DNA from: Paralichthys olivaceus
Taxonomy: Eukaryota; Chordata; Actinopteri; Pleuronectiformes; Paralichthyidae
NCBI RefSeq assembly: GCF_024713975.1
Contig: NC_091098.1
Span: 27,366,816 to 27,430,815, forward strand
DNA length: 64,000 nt
Direction: 5' to 3'
Below, piece after piece: positions 31,165 through 44,526 of this stretch. The notes beneath the pieces were generated by a model that worked only from the letters and a program-made list of their open reading frames with translations, ran no database searches and was not told where the DNA came from. A program made the position numbers and the translations under genes. Positions within the stretch are counted from its first letter, which is position 1. Each line of letters begins with the position of its first letter.

Positions 31165-34100
31165 TGTGTGTTTCCTGGAAGAAAAATGGTGCATGTGAAT
31201 CGACTCACTTGAAATAAGGTGTTGTATTGACATTTGGATTCATATGATAAGAAGCGTCCTTTTCCAGCTTGTTATGTGAACACATTAAATCACACCAGTC
31301 ATTTTAATGTTGGCGCCTAAAGAAACATTTGACCAAAGCAGAGTATTTGTGTGAGTCAGCTGGTGTGAGTCAGGGTTGAGCGAACCGTGTGATGGTGGAT
31401 GATGTCATTAGTATGAGCTCTGTTACAAGCGGGCATCAGTGGCTCATTTAAAATCCGGTCACATCAAATCAGGTTACACCTGGATAACCGTAGTGGGTCA
31501 GAGGGGAGATTATCTCACTGGAAGGTTAACGTGGTTCACTGCTGAGGAGCAGGGCTGCAGCTCACACTTACTGTCATTAACAATTTATCATTTGATTACT
31601 GGATCGATGACTGAGTCTGTAACTATGCATTTTATTCATATGGTGCTTCTAACAGTGCTTAAAGACTTTCCACGTCAACGAGGCAGAAAGCAGATGAAAT
31701 AAAACTCATATGTATGTACATACCCTAAAAAAGTATTTTTAATACAGTGTCATTAATCTCATATGTTGTCCTCAGTCTAAACTGCTGTAGCTTTATTAAG
31801 CTGTGGTGCCTGTGAGACAGTTTCCTGTCCGTGTCTCTGCTGTGACCCCTAACAACCTAAAATTATCCCTCAGCTGGGATTCCTACTGTGACTCTGGTAT
31901 TTGGTTTGATGTTTAAATCCTCTCATGACACCGACGGGGTTCGTATTCAGGAGACCGACTGATCCAAGTGCTGGTGGACACAGATCACAGGTCTTTCTAT
32001 TTTCTTTACACTTTACAATTTACACTTCTGGAGCAGGTGTCTTAAGACTAACTGCACTTGGTACGAGTTCAATCATTGTCATCATCAATACATTTATTAT
32101 TTAGTATTTTCTCAATTCATTGATTGGTCGTTTTCTCAAACATGTGTGAAACACGCTTGTCATATTTCCCTACAGACCAAAGTAACATCGTTGTCTGTTT
32201 GAATAAGAGATGGCGGCTGATGACCACCTCTAGTCATGAGTCTCGTCATGTGTTGTCCTGTTGGCGTGACGGTGCAACAGTCCTGTGATTGAATGAGACT
32301 CAGTCACATGCAGCTGTCAAATATTCACCTTCAATGTCTCCCACAGCGTCACACTTTCTGTTTTCTGTTAAACCTGTGACAGTGTGGACCTCAGAGAGAG
32401 AGAGTGAGAGAGAGAGTGAGAGAGAGAGAGAGAGTCTAATCTGTATATATAGTCAGTAACCTTTGCTCTGAATCATGGTCCTCGTTAGCTTAATTTAATC
32501 TCTTCATTATTTGAAGTCATATTTATTTTACCTCGCTCAGCTGACCACCACACGGTATAAGAACTAAGTGGAAGGTCACAAGACTCAGTTTTGCGTCAAC
32601 ATGTCTCCTCTGATTGGGACCTGGGTATCTCACCAAACGTTTGGGCAGTGATTCAGATGTCTGGAGATTTCCTGGCTCCACGCTGGATCGAAACATAAGT
32701 AAACAATGAGAGTAATAATGTGTTATTATGTTGGGTGACGTAGACTTTCATTTGTGTTGCGAGCCTATTAAAACAATGAAAATATAAATGCAAATGTCTT
32801 TCACACATCAAATACTGTATTTCAGACGAAGAGCGTCACACTGATTTAAACCAATGCTGTGTTGTTGTTTAGCAGACATCTCGTCCTGCAGGCTTTTCTT
32901 GTTTATTCTGAACCAAACATACAACGTGTCAGTGTGAGACTTTCAGAAAGCACGCCGGCCTTCCACAGTCAGATGTGAGGCGTGAAACAACAGCATCGGT
33001 CCCACCATACCCGCTCTCCCCTGGACGCAGCCGTCAGTCTGGCTCCAAAGTCATCGTTGAGATGAGGAGTTAGAGCGGATGAGTTTGGTTTAAACTCCTC
33101 TTCATGAGCAGAGAATTACACGGAACTTATCCTGTAATGTTTAAATCTCTGCACTGTGCGCACACAATGCAAAACAATGACGTGTTTTTTTGTTTATTAT
33201 AGTTTTATCCCCCATGAATTCACACATCACAACACAAATTCAATCGTCACAACACAACTGCAGAAGCCACACAACAGAAACATAATCACCACATAAGTGA
33301 GCCACAACAGACAAACAATGACAGACAATAAAGCATAAAAACATGTCTGTTCTTCTTTCCTGATAGGAAATGACTCATCAAAACAAATAAACTGAGCATA
33401 ACAGCTGTGTGTGTGCGTGTGAGAGAGTGTGTGTGTGTGAGAGAGTGTGTGTGTGTGAGAGAGAGTGTGTGTGTGTGTGCGCGCCCGTGTGAGTAATAGT
33501 GCCTTTTAATGCAGGGTGACACACATACACACAAACTAAGAATAAAAGAGTAAAAGAAAGAAAGCTCCTGAATAAATCATCGTGATATTATTTATGATCT
33601 GAATCACGGTGACCTCTAACATCCTCACTAATGTCATACATGTATTTCTTTTTAAAGCCTCGCTCACATTGAGTCTTTTGGAAATGCTGCTGCTTCCATT
33701 TTAGTTTGAAAACTCTGGCGTTGTGTTGTCGTGAGGATTAACAGAAGCTGAGGCTCTTGGAGACGATGACAAAGACATTTCCAGATTTATCTGACCCTAT
33801 TCCCGAAGAAAACAAAAGACCTCAGTGTTAATGTCTATTGTTTTGAATGGATCATGAATCAGAAATGTTGCTGACCTTGTTGCAGTTTCTCCTGCAGAGT
33901 CGGTCAATCTGCTTCCTGTTTACACCACATGGTCATGTGATGTGTGTTTGGATGGAGGCCATTTTAATGTGTAAACCATCGGCAGTAAAATCCTGCTAAT
34001 GCAAGAAGAAGAATAAAGTAAAGATGTAATATATAATAGTATAACAGTCACAGGGGACATAACTGCTCTGAATTTTTAGTACTTATATAACCACATTTTC

Positions 34101-34779
34101 ATGATAGTACTTGTACTTCATATTTGAAGGTTCATGGTGTAATATATGTTCTTTTACTTAAGTGAAGGATGTAAGTACTTCTTCCACCACAGCTGCCAAT
34201 ATTAATAATGCTTAATAACATGTTGTTCATTGAATCACAGGTGTAATTCTCTTTATCATTATCATTCTTTTAGTTCCTGAAGCTTGCTCTGCAGACTCCC
34301 ATGTCCAAAAATGTCAGAGAATGAATTGTAATATTTTCTGAGATTATAATCATGCTGTGAAAACCTTGTACCGTTGCAACATGTCTGAAGCAACTTCAGA
34401 AACCGCCACTTCTCTAATAAGGCTGCTGCGTGAGAAGCAGGATTCTCTGTCGGAGCTAATCAGACGTTACATCCATCGGTCAACGTTTGTTAATGTTATT
34501 ATTTCCACTCATCAAGGAACTGACCTGTGATTCAAACCTCAGGTTAAATGTTACATTCTCAGCGTTTTTGTTTTCCGGTAAAGAACATTTCTGTTGAAAC
34601 TCATGAGAGGAGTTCAGACTCGTCAGCTGCAGAGTTCAGACTCATTGGCTGAGCTTCTGAAAACCTTCAGACAGCAGAGCTCACTTCCTCTTTATAAAAA
34701 CCTGCAGCTGGTTACTGACGGCACATGATGTGTTGCAGTATGTTGCTGTGTCCCGTTTGTTTTTATGTCTCCCTTGTTT

Positions 34780-34925
34780 CTGGATCATCTGTATGAACTC
34801 AGGTTCGTCTTATTCCTATGAACACGATATCTCAACAACGCCTCGAGGACATTTAATCAGATTCGGTGCAAACGTTCCGTTGACGTCCTGGATTAACTGA
34901 TTGTATTGTGGTGGATCAAAACACA
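34780..34925. mobile_element. Degenerate dispersed teleost repeat
   Basis: Contains AACACGATATCTCAACAACG, GATTCGGTGCAAACGTTCC and ACTGATTGTATTGTGGTGG. This order is shared by an abundant fish repeat; a related remnant is in lama5 at 24120-24245. It is non-coding. Confidence 0.55.
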
Positions 34926-35514
34926 TTGTTTACCTTGTGACTGTGAGTTTACTGAGCAAAAAGGACAAATATTCTTAACTTATTCATGTTTGAACATCGT
35001 AATAAATTTACTGCCCTGTTCTGATTAAAGAAATTAAATTCTATCAGCCTCGGCTCCAGGAGACTGTGAGGAGCATTTGTTTCTGTTCAGTTAATTGATC
35101 AGCAGATGAATTGATTATTAATCCTCTCAGGAGGGAACACAGCTTCTTAAATTCAACCTGATGATTCTATAATGTAAAAGAAAGCGAAACAAGGTCCTGG
35201 ATCTGCTTTCTGTTCTCTCCTGATCCAAATCACAACCTCCCACGAGGTTACCGGTTCAGCTGTTGTTGTGTGATGCTGCTGACAGACACACAAACGGACC
35301 AGGGTGAAAACATAACGTCCTCACTGGAGGTAAAGATCTGTAGAGATAATAACTGTCTTAGTGCAGGGCTGCAGCGACACACACACTGTGTGACACACAC
35401 ACACACTGTGTGACCATATGGTGTCATCCTCAGTACAGCATGGCTTCATTCTTTACGCATTGTTGGTTCAGGTGAATCTGACTTTCTCAAAATCTCATTG
35501 GCTGCTGAATTATA

Positions 35515-35567
<53 letters not shown>

Positions 35568-36229
35568 TACCCTGATAATCCCTGGCACACATGAATCGCT
35601 CTCATTGGTTAATCCCAGTCAGGTGGTCGGTTTAACAGTGTTGTGACTGGTTAATCCGAGTCCACGGTAGTTGGGAGGGGGGGGGGGGGTTCAGGGAGGT
35701 GTTAAATCGATGTGTTTTGAGCCGGAAGCGTTGTAGGGTTGCCATGGCAACAACACCCATCTGGTGCCATATAGTGTTTTATAGAAACCGACTTCTTCTA
35801 GTTTCAAGTTTTTATATATATCTCTTGATTCCACTGAATAGAACAGAGGAGTCATTTCATGTTCAGTGTTTGTTTAAGGTGTGTAACTCTGTAGATAAAG
35901 GGTTAATGCACACTGTGGCTTTTTTACATCCTTTGTGTGTTCAAGATTATCCTTGAACACACACACACACACACACACTCAGAAAAACACGGTTGTAGTG
36001 TGACCAATACATCATCAGAAATTAATCTGGATTAGTAAAATATGAAACAATAAAACCAAACACAAAGAGCTGTGACAAAGAGCCGACTCTCAGTCACTAA
36101 AGTGTAAATCTAACCTCCCCTAAAATAATATGTTGTGGTTTTACTTTATAATTGAATCAGAAAATAACTGTGAGATTAATCAATTATAAAAGATCCAGAA
36201 ACACTTTAAACTGTTGGGGAGGAACCAGG

Positions 36230-36480
36230 AATTATTACATCTCTTTCTTTAACTTCGAGACATTTTCACTGATTTCACAGAGAATAATTTGTATTTCGAG
36301 GATTGACATCTGTGTGTGTGTGTGTGATGTGGTGCAGCTTGGCGGTGGTTTGTCCTCTGTTGATTGACATCCTAGTTCGTTTGTTTGTTGGTTGGTCCAC
36401 TTCATTCACATTGTGACATCGGGCCCTTGGCAGAGGATCTCTATGTGACGCTCACTGTTTATACCTGCGTTAGGAATCAT
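36230..36480. mobile_element. Degenerate dispersed teleost repeat
   Basis: ACATTTTCACTGATTTCACA, GAGAATAATTTG, TGTGGTGCAGCTTGG and GGGCCCTTGGCAGAGGATCT occur in the order of a common fish repeat. A TG run interrupts it at 36309-36328. The class is not determined. Confidence 0.45.
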
Positions 36481-37249
36481 TCTCTCGTTGTGACATGAGT
36501 TGATGAATAAATGACTCACGGGGGGAAAACTGTCCGTCAGAAAGTTCTCTGTGAAGACGACGTGCAGATTATTCTCTGTTGATGATTTAAGTCTGGTTTA
36601 GAGTGTGTGGAGCTGGATTGGCTTAGTGTGGTCTGTAAGCCTGCTAACCCCCGTACACCTGCTGTCTGACAGGGTGATATCAACCAGTTCACAGGTCGCA
36701 GACTGGATTTCCTTCACGATTCATAAACCTGGATCCTCAAACGTTTTTATTCATAAATATCAAACACAGATGAATTATTATTGAACGCTCAGTCCACTCA
36801 CTCTGCAAACATCCACATGGATTATAATCAGCTGACTTCTTGCCTGGAGTTGGTTGATCATTGTTGTCGATGGGTGTGTGAGGTTTGTTGTTGTCTCTGG
36901 TTCCAGCATCTTATCATGACGCCTGCTACATGAACCACACATGTTGGCTTTCCTTCTCTGACCTGCAGAAACATGTGTTATCACTTCACTCCCTCACATT
37001 CATCTGATCAGCAGAGCAGTTTGCATTAACAAGTTACCTGTGTCGTACTGTGTTCGTGAACCAGGCAGGTTCCAGTGAGACACAGTATCTGTTCTGACAG
37101 GAAGCAATGAAATAAAAATGTAAACACAAGCAGCGACAGATAATAAAAACCCGAAAACACAAATCAGAGTCGTAACTGTCCAGATACAGCGTCTGGTCCT
37201 GGTCCTGCAGTCAGTGTCTGTGAAGCAGCAGCAGCAGATTGTCCTGACG

Positions 37250-37396
37250 TGTTGTGTGGACGTGTTGTGTGGACGTGTTGTGTGGACATGTTGTGTGGAC
37301 ATGTTGTGTGGACGTGTTGTGTGGACGTGTTGTGTGGACGTGTTGTGTGGACGTGTTGTGTGGACGTGTTGTGTGGACGTGTTGTGTGGACGTGTT
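37250..37396. repeat. 13-bp minisatellite
   Basis: About 11 tandem units of CGTGTTGTGTGGA, two of them with CATG instead of CGTG. Reading frames through it (13-residue periods such as TSTQHVHTTRPHN) are repeat artefacts. Confidence 0.95.
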
Positions 37397-37423
37397 GTGT
37401 AGTTAGTGTCTCTGAAGCAGCAG

Positions 37424-37495
37424 CATGTGGGGGACATTCAGGCGAGGGGTGGAGCCTGTAGAGCAGCAGGAGGCGGGACATGACGTATGACTCAT
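37424..37495 (-). mobile_element. Dispersed repeat copy, inverted relative to 60127-60200
   Basis: Its reverse complement reads TACGTCATGTCCCGCCTCCT, GCTGCTCTACAGGCTCCACC and CCTCGCCTGAATG, nearly identical to 60140-60200. Both copies give the peptide MSRLLLLYRL, then PSPEC, which is by-chance coding of a repeat. Confidence 0.75.
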
Positions 37496-38549
37496 CCACA
37501 ATAGAACAAACTGATGCCAACATCAGAGTCGATGACGGATCAATGAAGACGACAAACAGACGGACATTGTCCTCAAACCTTAGCTCAGTACTGGAGAGAG
37601 ACATTTTGATTTGATGGTAAATCCCAAAGACCTCCTGCTCTTCACATTTGAGTCAGCAGCCTCCACGACTCCGTCTGTCACGATGTTCGCTCGCTGCAGC
37701 GTCTGAACAGTTGTTTAACAGGAAGCGTGAGGTTGGTTGAGGACACAGATGGTAAATCTCTGCCTGGCCCGGCTGTGGGACCTGAACTGACTCTGGTTTA
37801 ACTCATTTATTCTTTTCTGTTCCTCTGCTCATCAACACACCGTCACCGCCTGGACACGGATCAGTTTACATCCAGTTCAGTGTTTAAACATGATATTACC
37901 TTCAGTTGGCTTCTCTCTGTATTTCCTTTAAATATTCATCATCATCAACACGACACGTCGATCTGTCACAGACACGTCAGCCTTTATTTTACAGAATAAT
38001 TCAAAGTTCCACTTATTGTTTTTACTTGTGCTTTCTTTCTTTATAATGAAGGTTCTGGTTAAAATATAGAGTTTCAGAATTTATTTATTTTATTTTGAAT
38101 TAATTAATTCCATTTCAGTTTCTGGCTTTTCTGTGAAGTGTCTGATATTCTACAAAAACAATGAATCAAGATCATCATCAGATTAAATTAACAAATCAAT
38201 CATTAAAATACTTATTACATGATACTTTATTTTACCCGGTCCCACTCACAGACAAAAAAATCATTACATCATGAAAGAAATCAGCAGATTAATTGATAAT
38301 CAGCTCAAATCAATGTCTGGAAATTTCCCCTAAAATACAAAAATGAATGTTGCATCATACAAGAGAAAATGAAAATTAAACTTAAACCAGGAAATATGAG
38401 GTGAAGAAAACTCATCAGCTCTTTTGTTTCTTCTGTTTTTCTTTCTACCTGACAGGTGAGAGGCCGAGTGAACGAGGGAGCGAGTGAACGAGGGAGCGAG
38501 TGAACAAGGGAGTGTGTGAGAGAAGGAGAGAGAGAGAGAGAGAGGGGCC

Positions 38550-39863
38550 ATGGAGCAGCAGAGACAAAGGACTCTCTCCACATCTGGAGAATCTCTGTAC
38601 GTCGTGCTGGGAGTGGAGAAGAGTGCCACTGCAGAGGACATCAAGAAATGTTACAGGTTCGTCTGGAGGAGCTCCATCTTTAATGTTGTCATGTGGTGCA
38701 CCACCAGGGGGCGTCAGAGCGACTCTTTTAGTTGAGGCAGGTTGATGATCTATTTTTTTCATGATGTGTTCCTGCATGCACGTGATCATTTTAACGTTTT
38801 CATCACCTTCTCAATGTCCAGTTAAACATTTCCGCCCATTTTCAAAGATTCAGACACTTTTATTGTCGTGATCATCAAGTGCAGTGAAACGATCAGTGAC
38901 TTCTCTCCTCAGTCAAGATCCACGTAACAGTAGAAACTGATTAAAACAACAATAACAGTAATAATTCACATTCACACGTGATTGTGTCTCTTTCTTTTTT
39001 TTTTTTTACAGGAAACTGGCGTTAAAGTTTCACCCAGATAAAAACCCTGACAATCCAGACGCAGCCGAAAAGTTCAAGGAAATCAACAACGCCCACTCCA
39101 TACTGGTCGACACCACCAAGAAGAACATCTACGATAAGTACGGCTCGCTGGGGCTCTATGTGGCAGAGCAGTTTGGAGAGGAGAACGTCAACACCTACTT
39201 CGTTCTGTCCAGCTGGTGGGCGAAGGTAGGAGACGATGAGACCAGATCACAGAGCTACCTTGTTTACTGTGTACATACATGTGTACATACTTTACATGTA
39301 CTTTGTCCATGTAAAGTATTTTTTAAATGGACCAACCAGCAGTTGAACCTTCCACATGGAATCAAACTCAATACTAATGAATATTAATATTTAACTTCAA
39401 ATCTTCCAGAAACGTATTTCTCATAGGTGTGTTTAACAAAGTTAAGATTTAAATCTGTCTTTTACCGTCACAACACGATGAAGTGAAATATATTGAACAA
39501 AAAGACAGAATAATAAAATAAATATGTGAGAAAAGGTTTAAGATGAAATCAGAGATAATTAACATGAACTGTTTTAAAACTGCAGAGACGTGAGAAGTCT
39601 TTAAATCCACTCAACATATATTCTGTCCCGTCCATGTCCACAGTGAACCATCCTTCATGTCCTCGTCTCTCTTCCTCCCTCAGGCCTTGTTCGTCTTCTG
39701 CTGCCTGAGCACAGGTTGTTATTTCTGCTGTTGCCTGTGCTGCTGCTGTAACTGTTGCTGTGGTAAATGTAAACCTCGGCCGCCCATGGACCAGGAGCCG
39801 GACTTCTACGTCTCCCCCGAAGACCTGGAGGCCCAGATGACGGCTGACGAGAGAGGTGAGGCC

Positions 39864-39907
<44 letters not shown>

Positions 39908-40098
39908 CTCCTCTCTGTGGTTTTCTGACGAGACGTGTGTTTCTGGAGATTCATTGAAATGTCATATTGATTGTGTGTGTGTGTGTGTGTGTGTTGTCCT
40001 AGGTGGCGGCGAGCCCGTCGTCATGCAGCCATCTTCAGCCTCAGAAACCACCCAGCTGACCTCCGACGCCCACCACAGCTACAGGACCGACGCATACT

Positions 40099-40100
<2 letters not shown>
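38550..40100 (+). CDS. dnajc5: DnaJ homolog subfamily C member 5 (cysteine string protein alpha)
   Basis: Four coding exons: 38550-38656, 39012-39225, 39684-39855, 40003-40100; 196 aa against 198 in human. It is a palmitoylated co-chaperone on synaptic and other secretory vesicles, working with Hsc70 and SGT to keep SNAP-25 and other SNARE proteins folded. The J domain (about 15-82) has the HPD motif at 43-45. Ser10 in TLSTSG matches the known PKA site. The string at 113-136 has 14 cysteines ([15 protein letters not shown]). Compared with the human string as I know it, residue 114 is Cys and 116 is Ser, so the string start is shifted. The tail ends HHSYRTDAY. Teleosts have two alpha copies and I cannot tell which this is. 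The ATG lies 94 bases after an acceptor at 38455. Confidence 0.96.
38845..38890. mobile_element. Short dispersed repeat fragment
   Basis: GATTCAGACACTTTTATTGT followed by AAGTGCAGTGAAACGATCAG resembles the end of a repeat widespread in fish. It lies in the first coding-region intron of dnajc5. Confidence 0.45.
39856..40002 (+). repeat. dnajc5 intron with paired CA and TG repeats
   Basis: The last dnajc5 intron is only 147 bases. It carries (CA)n at about 39868-39905 after the donor and (TG)n at 39972-39994 before the acceptor TTGTCCTAG. The architecture is the same as lama5 intron 11559-11742. Confidence 0.9.
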
Positions 40101-40162
<62 letters not shown>

Positions 40163-40335
40163 CCTAATCACCACTACCGTGTCCACCAGCAACATGTTGT
40201 GGGGCTGTTGATCCTCCTCTATGATCCCACCAGATTTTAATATTCAAATTATATTCAGATCTTTACTGAAGTTTTAATACACATTTATAAAATAAATGGA
40301 AATACACATTTGTGTTCTAAATGCCCTAATCTGCA

Positions 40336-40392
<57 letters not shown>

Positions 40393-42580
40393 AGCATCAC
40401 TCTGACAGTTGAGCAGTTCAGCCCAAACTTCTCCATCTAAAATTCAAAGTGAGGAGAAAAAGAGAAAAACAAACCCTGAACATTTGTTGTGATTTGACAG
40501 AAAGACAGTTTTTAAGACACACACACACACACAGACAGACAGAGACACAGACAGAGACACAGACAGACACACACAGACAGACACACAGACATCTGGTCTT
40601 TCATCTGGTCTGGGTGAAATGATTTGTCGTGTTTGTCACAGTCCTGTCTGTTGTTGTTCTTGTGTTTAATTAGACGACTCAACACAAAGTTACCCCCCCG
40701 ACCTACTTATGAGCCTCAGAAGTTCAGAGCGCTGCGTTCTGGGGCGACCTGCCCAACCCGTCACTCCGAGGCTTCAGGGAGGGTTCAGAGAGATTCCTCA
40801 AAATAATTATCATTGATAACATGAGTCAAACGAGGCTCCAGCTGTAACAGTCGTCAGTCAACAGGAGGCTGAACATCAGTGTGTTGGTTTCCTTCATCAC
40901 ATCCAGGCTCCGGGGAAAGTTCCTCACTTCTTCAATCTATCTCACAGTTTATAAACGTGATTATAAATAACTATAAATAGAAAGAAAACATAAATACAAT
41001 AAATCTAAACATAAATACTCAAAACTTCTGCAGCGTCTGTTGTCGAGTGTCGTCCTCGTCTGTCTCACCTCGTCTCACCTCGTCTGTCTCACCTCGTCTC
41101 TCTTCTTCTCCCTCACACTGAAGTCTGTCTGTCTGCTGTCAGAGCCATAAAGTCCAGTGTTATTATTAAAGACGTAGAGAACGTTACCACACACAGACAT
41201 TTACACTGAGTGAGCCCCGTTTTGATTTCTTTTACTTCTGATTGTTTAGTGTGACAGTAAAATGCTCTTCATGTCGTGTATGTTTAAATTTCACTGTAGT
41301 TCTTTGAGTTGGTTGAAAACTCTTCTTCTTCTTCTTCTGTCTCTAGATTTGTTTCTGTTGTATGTTGTTAATGAAGGGAGGATCTCCATATCCAAAGTCT
41401 TACTCGTCTCTGTGGCAGCGGTTTTGTAGATTATTAAATGATCGTAGCATCTGGAGCAGTTTGCAGCATCAGACTGACTAGTTATATTTATAGAAGATTT
41501 TCCAGATGGACTTTTGTTTTTTGTAGTTTTTGTCACATGAGTTGTTCTTCAACTCTGCTGGTGAAGAAAAACAGGAACATTGTGCTTGTTTGAGTGAACT
41601 CTTTAATTTTTCTAAAAAAAAATCTAAAATCTAAAAAAACATAGACCTACATCCAAGCAAACAATTGAACCTGCGTCAAACACACACTCGTGTATTTACA
41701 CATATCATGACAATGTGCAATAAGAGCTCAATACGACTTCTCCTCTACTAAACTTCCAACGACAGCTTTTAAGGTTTCAGAGAATCTGCAGCTTCGTAAA
41801 AATGAGATAAAGCAGAATCCAGTTATGTCAGGTTTTATTTCAACTCTGGATTAAAAAGTTTTTAAAGTTTTTTTTTTGTGGAACCTGCAGATGCTGTTTT
41901 AATTCTGTGAAATGCCACATGGTTAAAACCAAACCCCTCATTTCTGTCTGTCATCGTTCCTCCACTGATGAAACATGGAAGCTGCGTGAAGTCTGACACA
42001 CATGAAGCTGGAGTCAGGAAACTTCCATCATTAGATCTACAGCAATGACATAAATAACTGATGTGTGAATATAGCAACCAGATGATGATGATGATGAAGA
42101 AGCATTATTTTATTTATTTTATTTTTCTTATCTTTTTAATATTTGATTAACTACTAGCTGGGATGTGGAGGGGATGTATAGAATTTTAGATGTGAATCCT
42201 GTTGAAAATGTAAAGACAAAATGGCGGACCTGCTGTTCATACACACAGTGGCACGTAGAGATGTAGAGTTTCCTGTCGTTAGCGTGGAGTCACACTTCTG
42301 TCTGTCAGACGGACGTTTGAGTAAATGAAGGATCCGATGTTCTGATGTCGTAAATAAATGGTTCAGATGCTTCAGAGCCTCTTTTCTCATTGTGGGTTTC
42401 TTCAGAATCAGAATCAGAATTCTTTTATTTGCCAGGTATGTTTGCACATACTGGAAATTGCCTCGGTGTCATTCTTCTTCTTTGATTTAACACTGGAAAA
42501 GATTTCCTTGTAGAAAAAGTAATGTGACGACAGTGTAGTTTAATGTCATCGAGAAGCAGTAAAACATTTAAATAAAGCAA
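40101..42580 (+). other. dnajc5: dnajc5 3' UTR and flank
   Basis: There is no coding sequence. Three CA tracts lie at 40102-40160, 40337-40392 and 40517-40585. AATAAA hexamers occur near 40290, 41000, 42352 and 42573; mammalian dnajc5 has a long 3' UTR, so the last may be used. The true end cannot be set from sequence alone. Confidence 0.5.
42400..42475. mobile_element. Dispersed teleost repeat fragment
   Basis: CAGAATCAGAATCAGAATTC, then TTTTATTTGCCAGGTATGTT and GCACATACTGGAAATT match the wording of a short repeat very common in fish genomes. Confidence 0.65.
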
Positions 42581-43500
42581 ATCAAATGACAATTAACTTC
42601 AAACAACATTTATATTCATATTAGACCATGGACATGACTATGTGCTGGTATTTTATGCTTTGACATGTATACTTACATGTATTGTGATTTATATATATAT
42701 ATATATAAGTTTTTTTGGTTAAAAATAACTTTTCTTAAAGTTGCTTCACTAAAGTGTGACGGACTGTAGATTTAAATCAGGCCCCAGGAACAACCAGGGG
42801 CCACAACCAGCTGATCTCAGGCTCATGAGGTCAGTGAGTCCGTCACGTAAACTTCAAAATGTTCATTCATTTAAAATAAGGGATGAAAGCAACAAGGTCA
42901 GAATTAGTGTCATAAGATTATAATAATGATGAAGTGCTCAACTAAATTACTTTCAATTCACAGTTTTTATTTCTACTGAACAGGATCAAGAAAAACAGGT
43001 TCCTCGAGATTAAAGAGTGTGTGTGTGTGCGTGTGCGTGTGTGTGTGTGAGTGAGAGAGAGACAGAAAGAGGACACATTGGGGGGAGGGGTCGGTGAGGT
43101 GGGAGTTTGCGTGTCAATTTTCAGTGCCCCTGAAATGATCCCCCATACACACACACACACTCCATATCAGGCAGTGGCTGGTATGTGGACAGATTAAGAC
43201 CATGCCGGGCTGTGCTCTTTCTACTGTTACACACACACACACACTCTCTCTCTCCTGTGGATGGTGAGGAAGCTGCGAACAGACAAACCTCAGAGTCACG
43301 ACTTGTGAACAAAAAAGAGAAATAGAGTGAGAGCGAGGGAGGAAGAGAGAGACCGAGAGAGACCGAGGCCTCATGCAGATTGATCGAGGACGTCAGAGGA
43401 GAAGAAGAAGAAGCTGCTTCATGTCTCTTTGACGTCTGGACCTGAAGTGACGGATGTTTCATCACTGAGACGTTCACTTCCTGCTGACAGCTGATGTTTG
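42581..43500. other. Intergenic stretch between dnajc5 and the TRIM gene
   Basis: AT-rich sequence with a TATATA run at about 42690-42706, a TG/GA tract at 43017-43060, two short CA tracts (43146-43160, 43212-43230) and an AG-rich tract at 43310-43370. No gene or conserved element is recognised. Confidence 0.6.
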
Positions 43501-43501
43501 A

Positions 43502-43616
43502 CAGTGTTTCTGACACGTCACAGTGTTTCTGACGCGTCACAGTGTTTCTGCAGCGTCACAGTGTTTCTACAGCGTCACAGTGTTTCTGACGCGTCACAGT
43601 GTTTCTGCAGCGTCAC
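43502..43616. repeat. 19-bp minisatellite upstream of the TRIM gene
   Basis: Unit CAGTGTTTCTGACGCGTCA, with CAGCGTCA and ACACGTCA variants, about six copies at 19-bp spacing. It probably lies in or just upstream of the first TRIM exon. A possible donor, GGAAG/GTCAGT, follows at 43770/43771. Confidence 0.85.
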
Positions 43617-44007
43617 GCCAAAGTGAAATCAAACCAAACACAAGTCAAACTGCAACTCGGCTCATCTGGAGGAGAACGAACCCAGAGCCTCATCAAGTCA
43701 CTTTGATTTCACTGGAAAAGAACTGGACAGAAAACTTCAGCCACATCTTCATCAGAGTCATCAGAGGAAGGTCAGTCGACATTATTACACAGAACTGATG
43801 CAGAGCTTAGATTGTTTTCATCTGTATTCTCACGCGACAGTGAAATTTGAGTTTCACATGAAGTCACAAAAACATGGAGCTACTTTTTATATGATGAAAT
43901 CTTTTCTGTGTTTGTGAGATGATACAGATTATTTCTGAGTCTCTGCTGCTGATGAGATTTTCCATCTTCGAAGCTTCTTTGAGTGACGTCAGAGAGCTGG
44001 AGCTCAT

Positions 44008-44008
<1 letters not shown>

Positions 44009-44060
<52 letters not shown>
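44009..44060 (+). repeat. TG microsatellite before first TRIM coding exon
   Basis: (TG)n of about 26 units ends 5 bases before the acceptor TCACCAG at 44065. Confidence 0.93.
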
Positions 44061-44082
44061 ACCAGGTGAACTCGGTGGAGCC

Positions 44083-44263
44083 ATGTCTCTGCCTGCTGAC
44101 CTGAGCGTCCTGCAGGCCGGCCGAGGAGCAGAGGGGGAGGCGGCTCTGGCGACTCTGGAGAAACAGCTGATCTGTCCCATCTGCCTGGAGCTGTTCAACA
44201 AGCCAGTGGTGATTCTGCCCTGTCAACACAACCTGTGCAGGAAGTGTGCCAACGAGCTGTACC

Positions 44264-44356
<93 letters not shown>

Positions 44357-44449
44357 GGATTATCAGTGTCTATAATGGGATGTGTGGATGTGTCACTGGT
44401 TTGCTCACAGACAAAAAAATTAAGTCATGACCTACATTCACAGCCTTTG

Positions 44450-44526
<77 letters not shown>

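Larger units (their letters stand above)
30462..38455 (+). other. Probable dnajc5 5'-UTR intron, no coding sequence seen
   Basis: About 8 kb with no exon I can support. It holds TG-rich tracts (30597-30880, 31125-31165), an AG tract (32395-32435), a GT/GA tract (33405-33485), CA tracts (35515-35565, 35955-35978), a G run (35677-35690), a 13-bp minisatellite and several degenerate dispersed repeats. Confidence 0.6.

Noticed and set aside
37000..37604. 13-residue-period ORFs (TSTQHVHTTRPHN) on the minus strand
   Set aside because: Created by the 13-bp minisatellite; no splice structure or homology.
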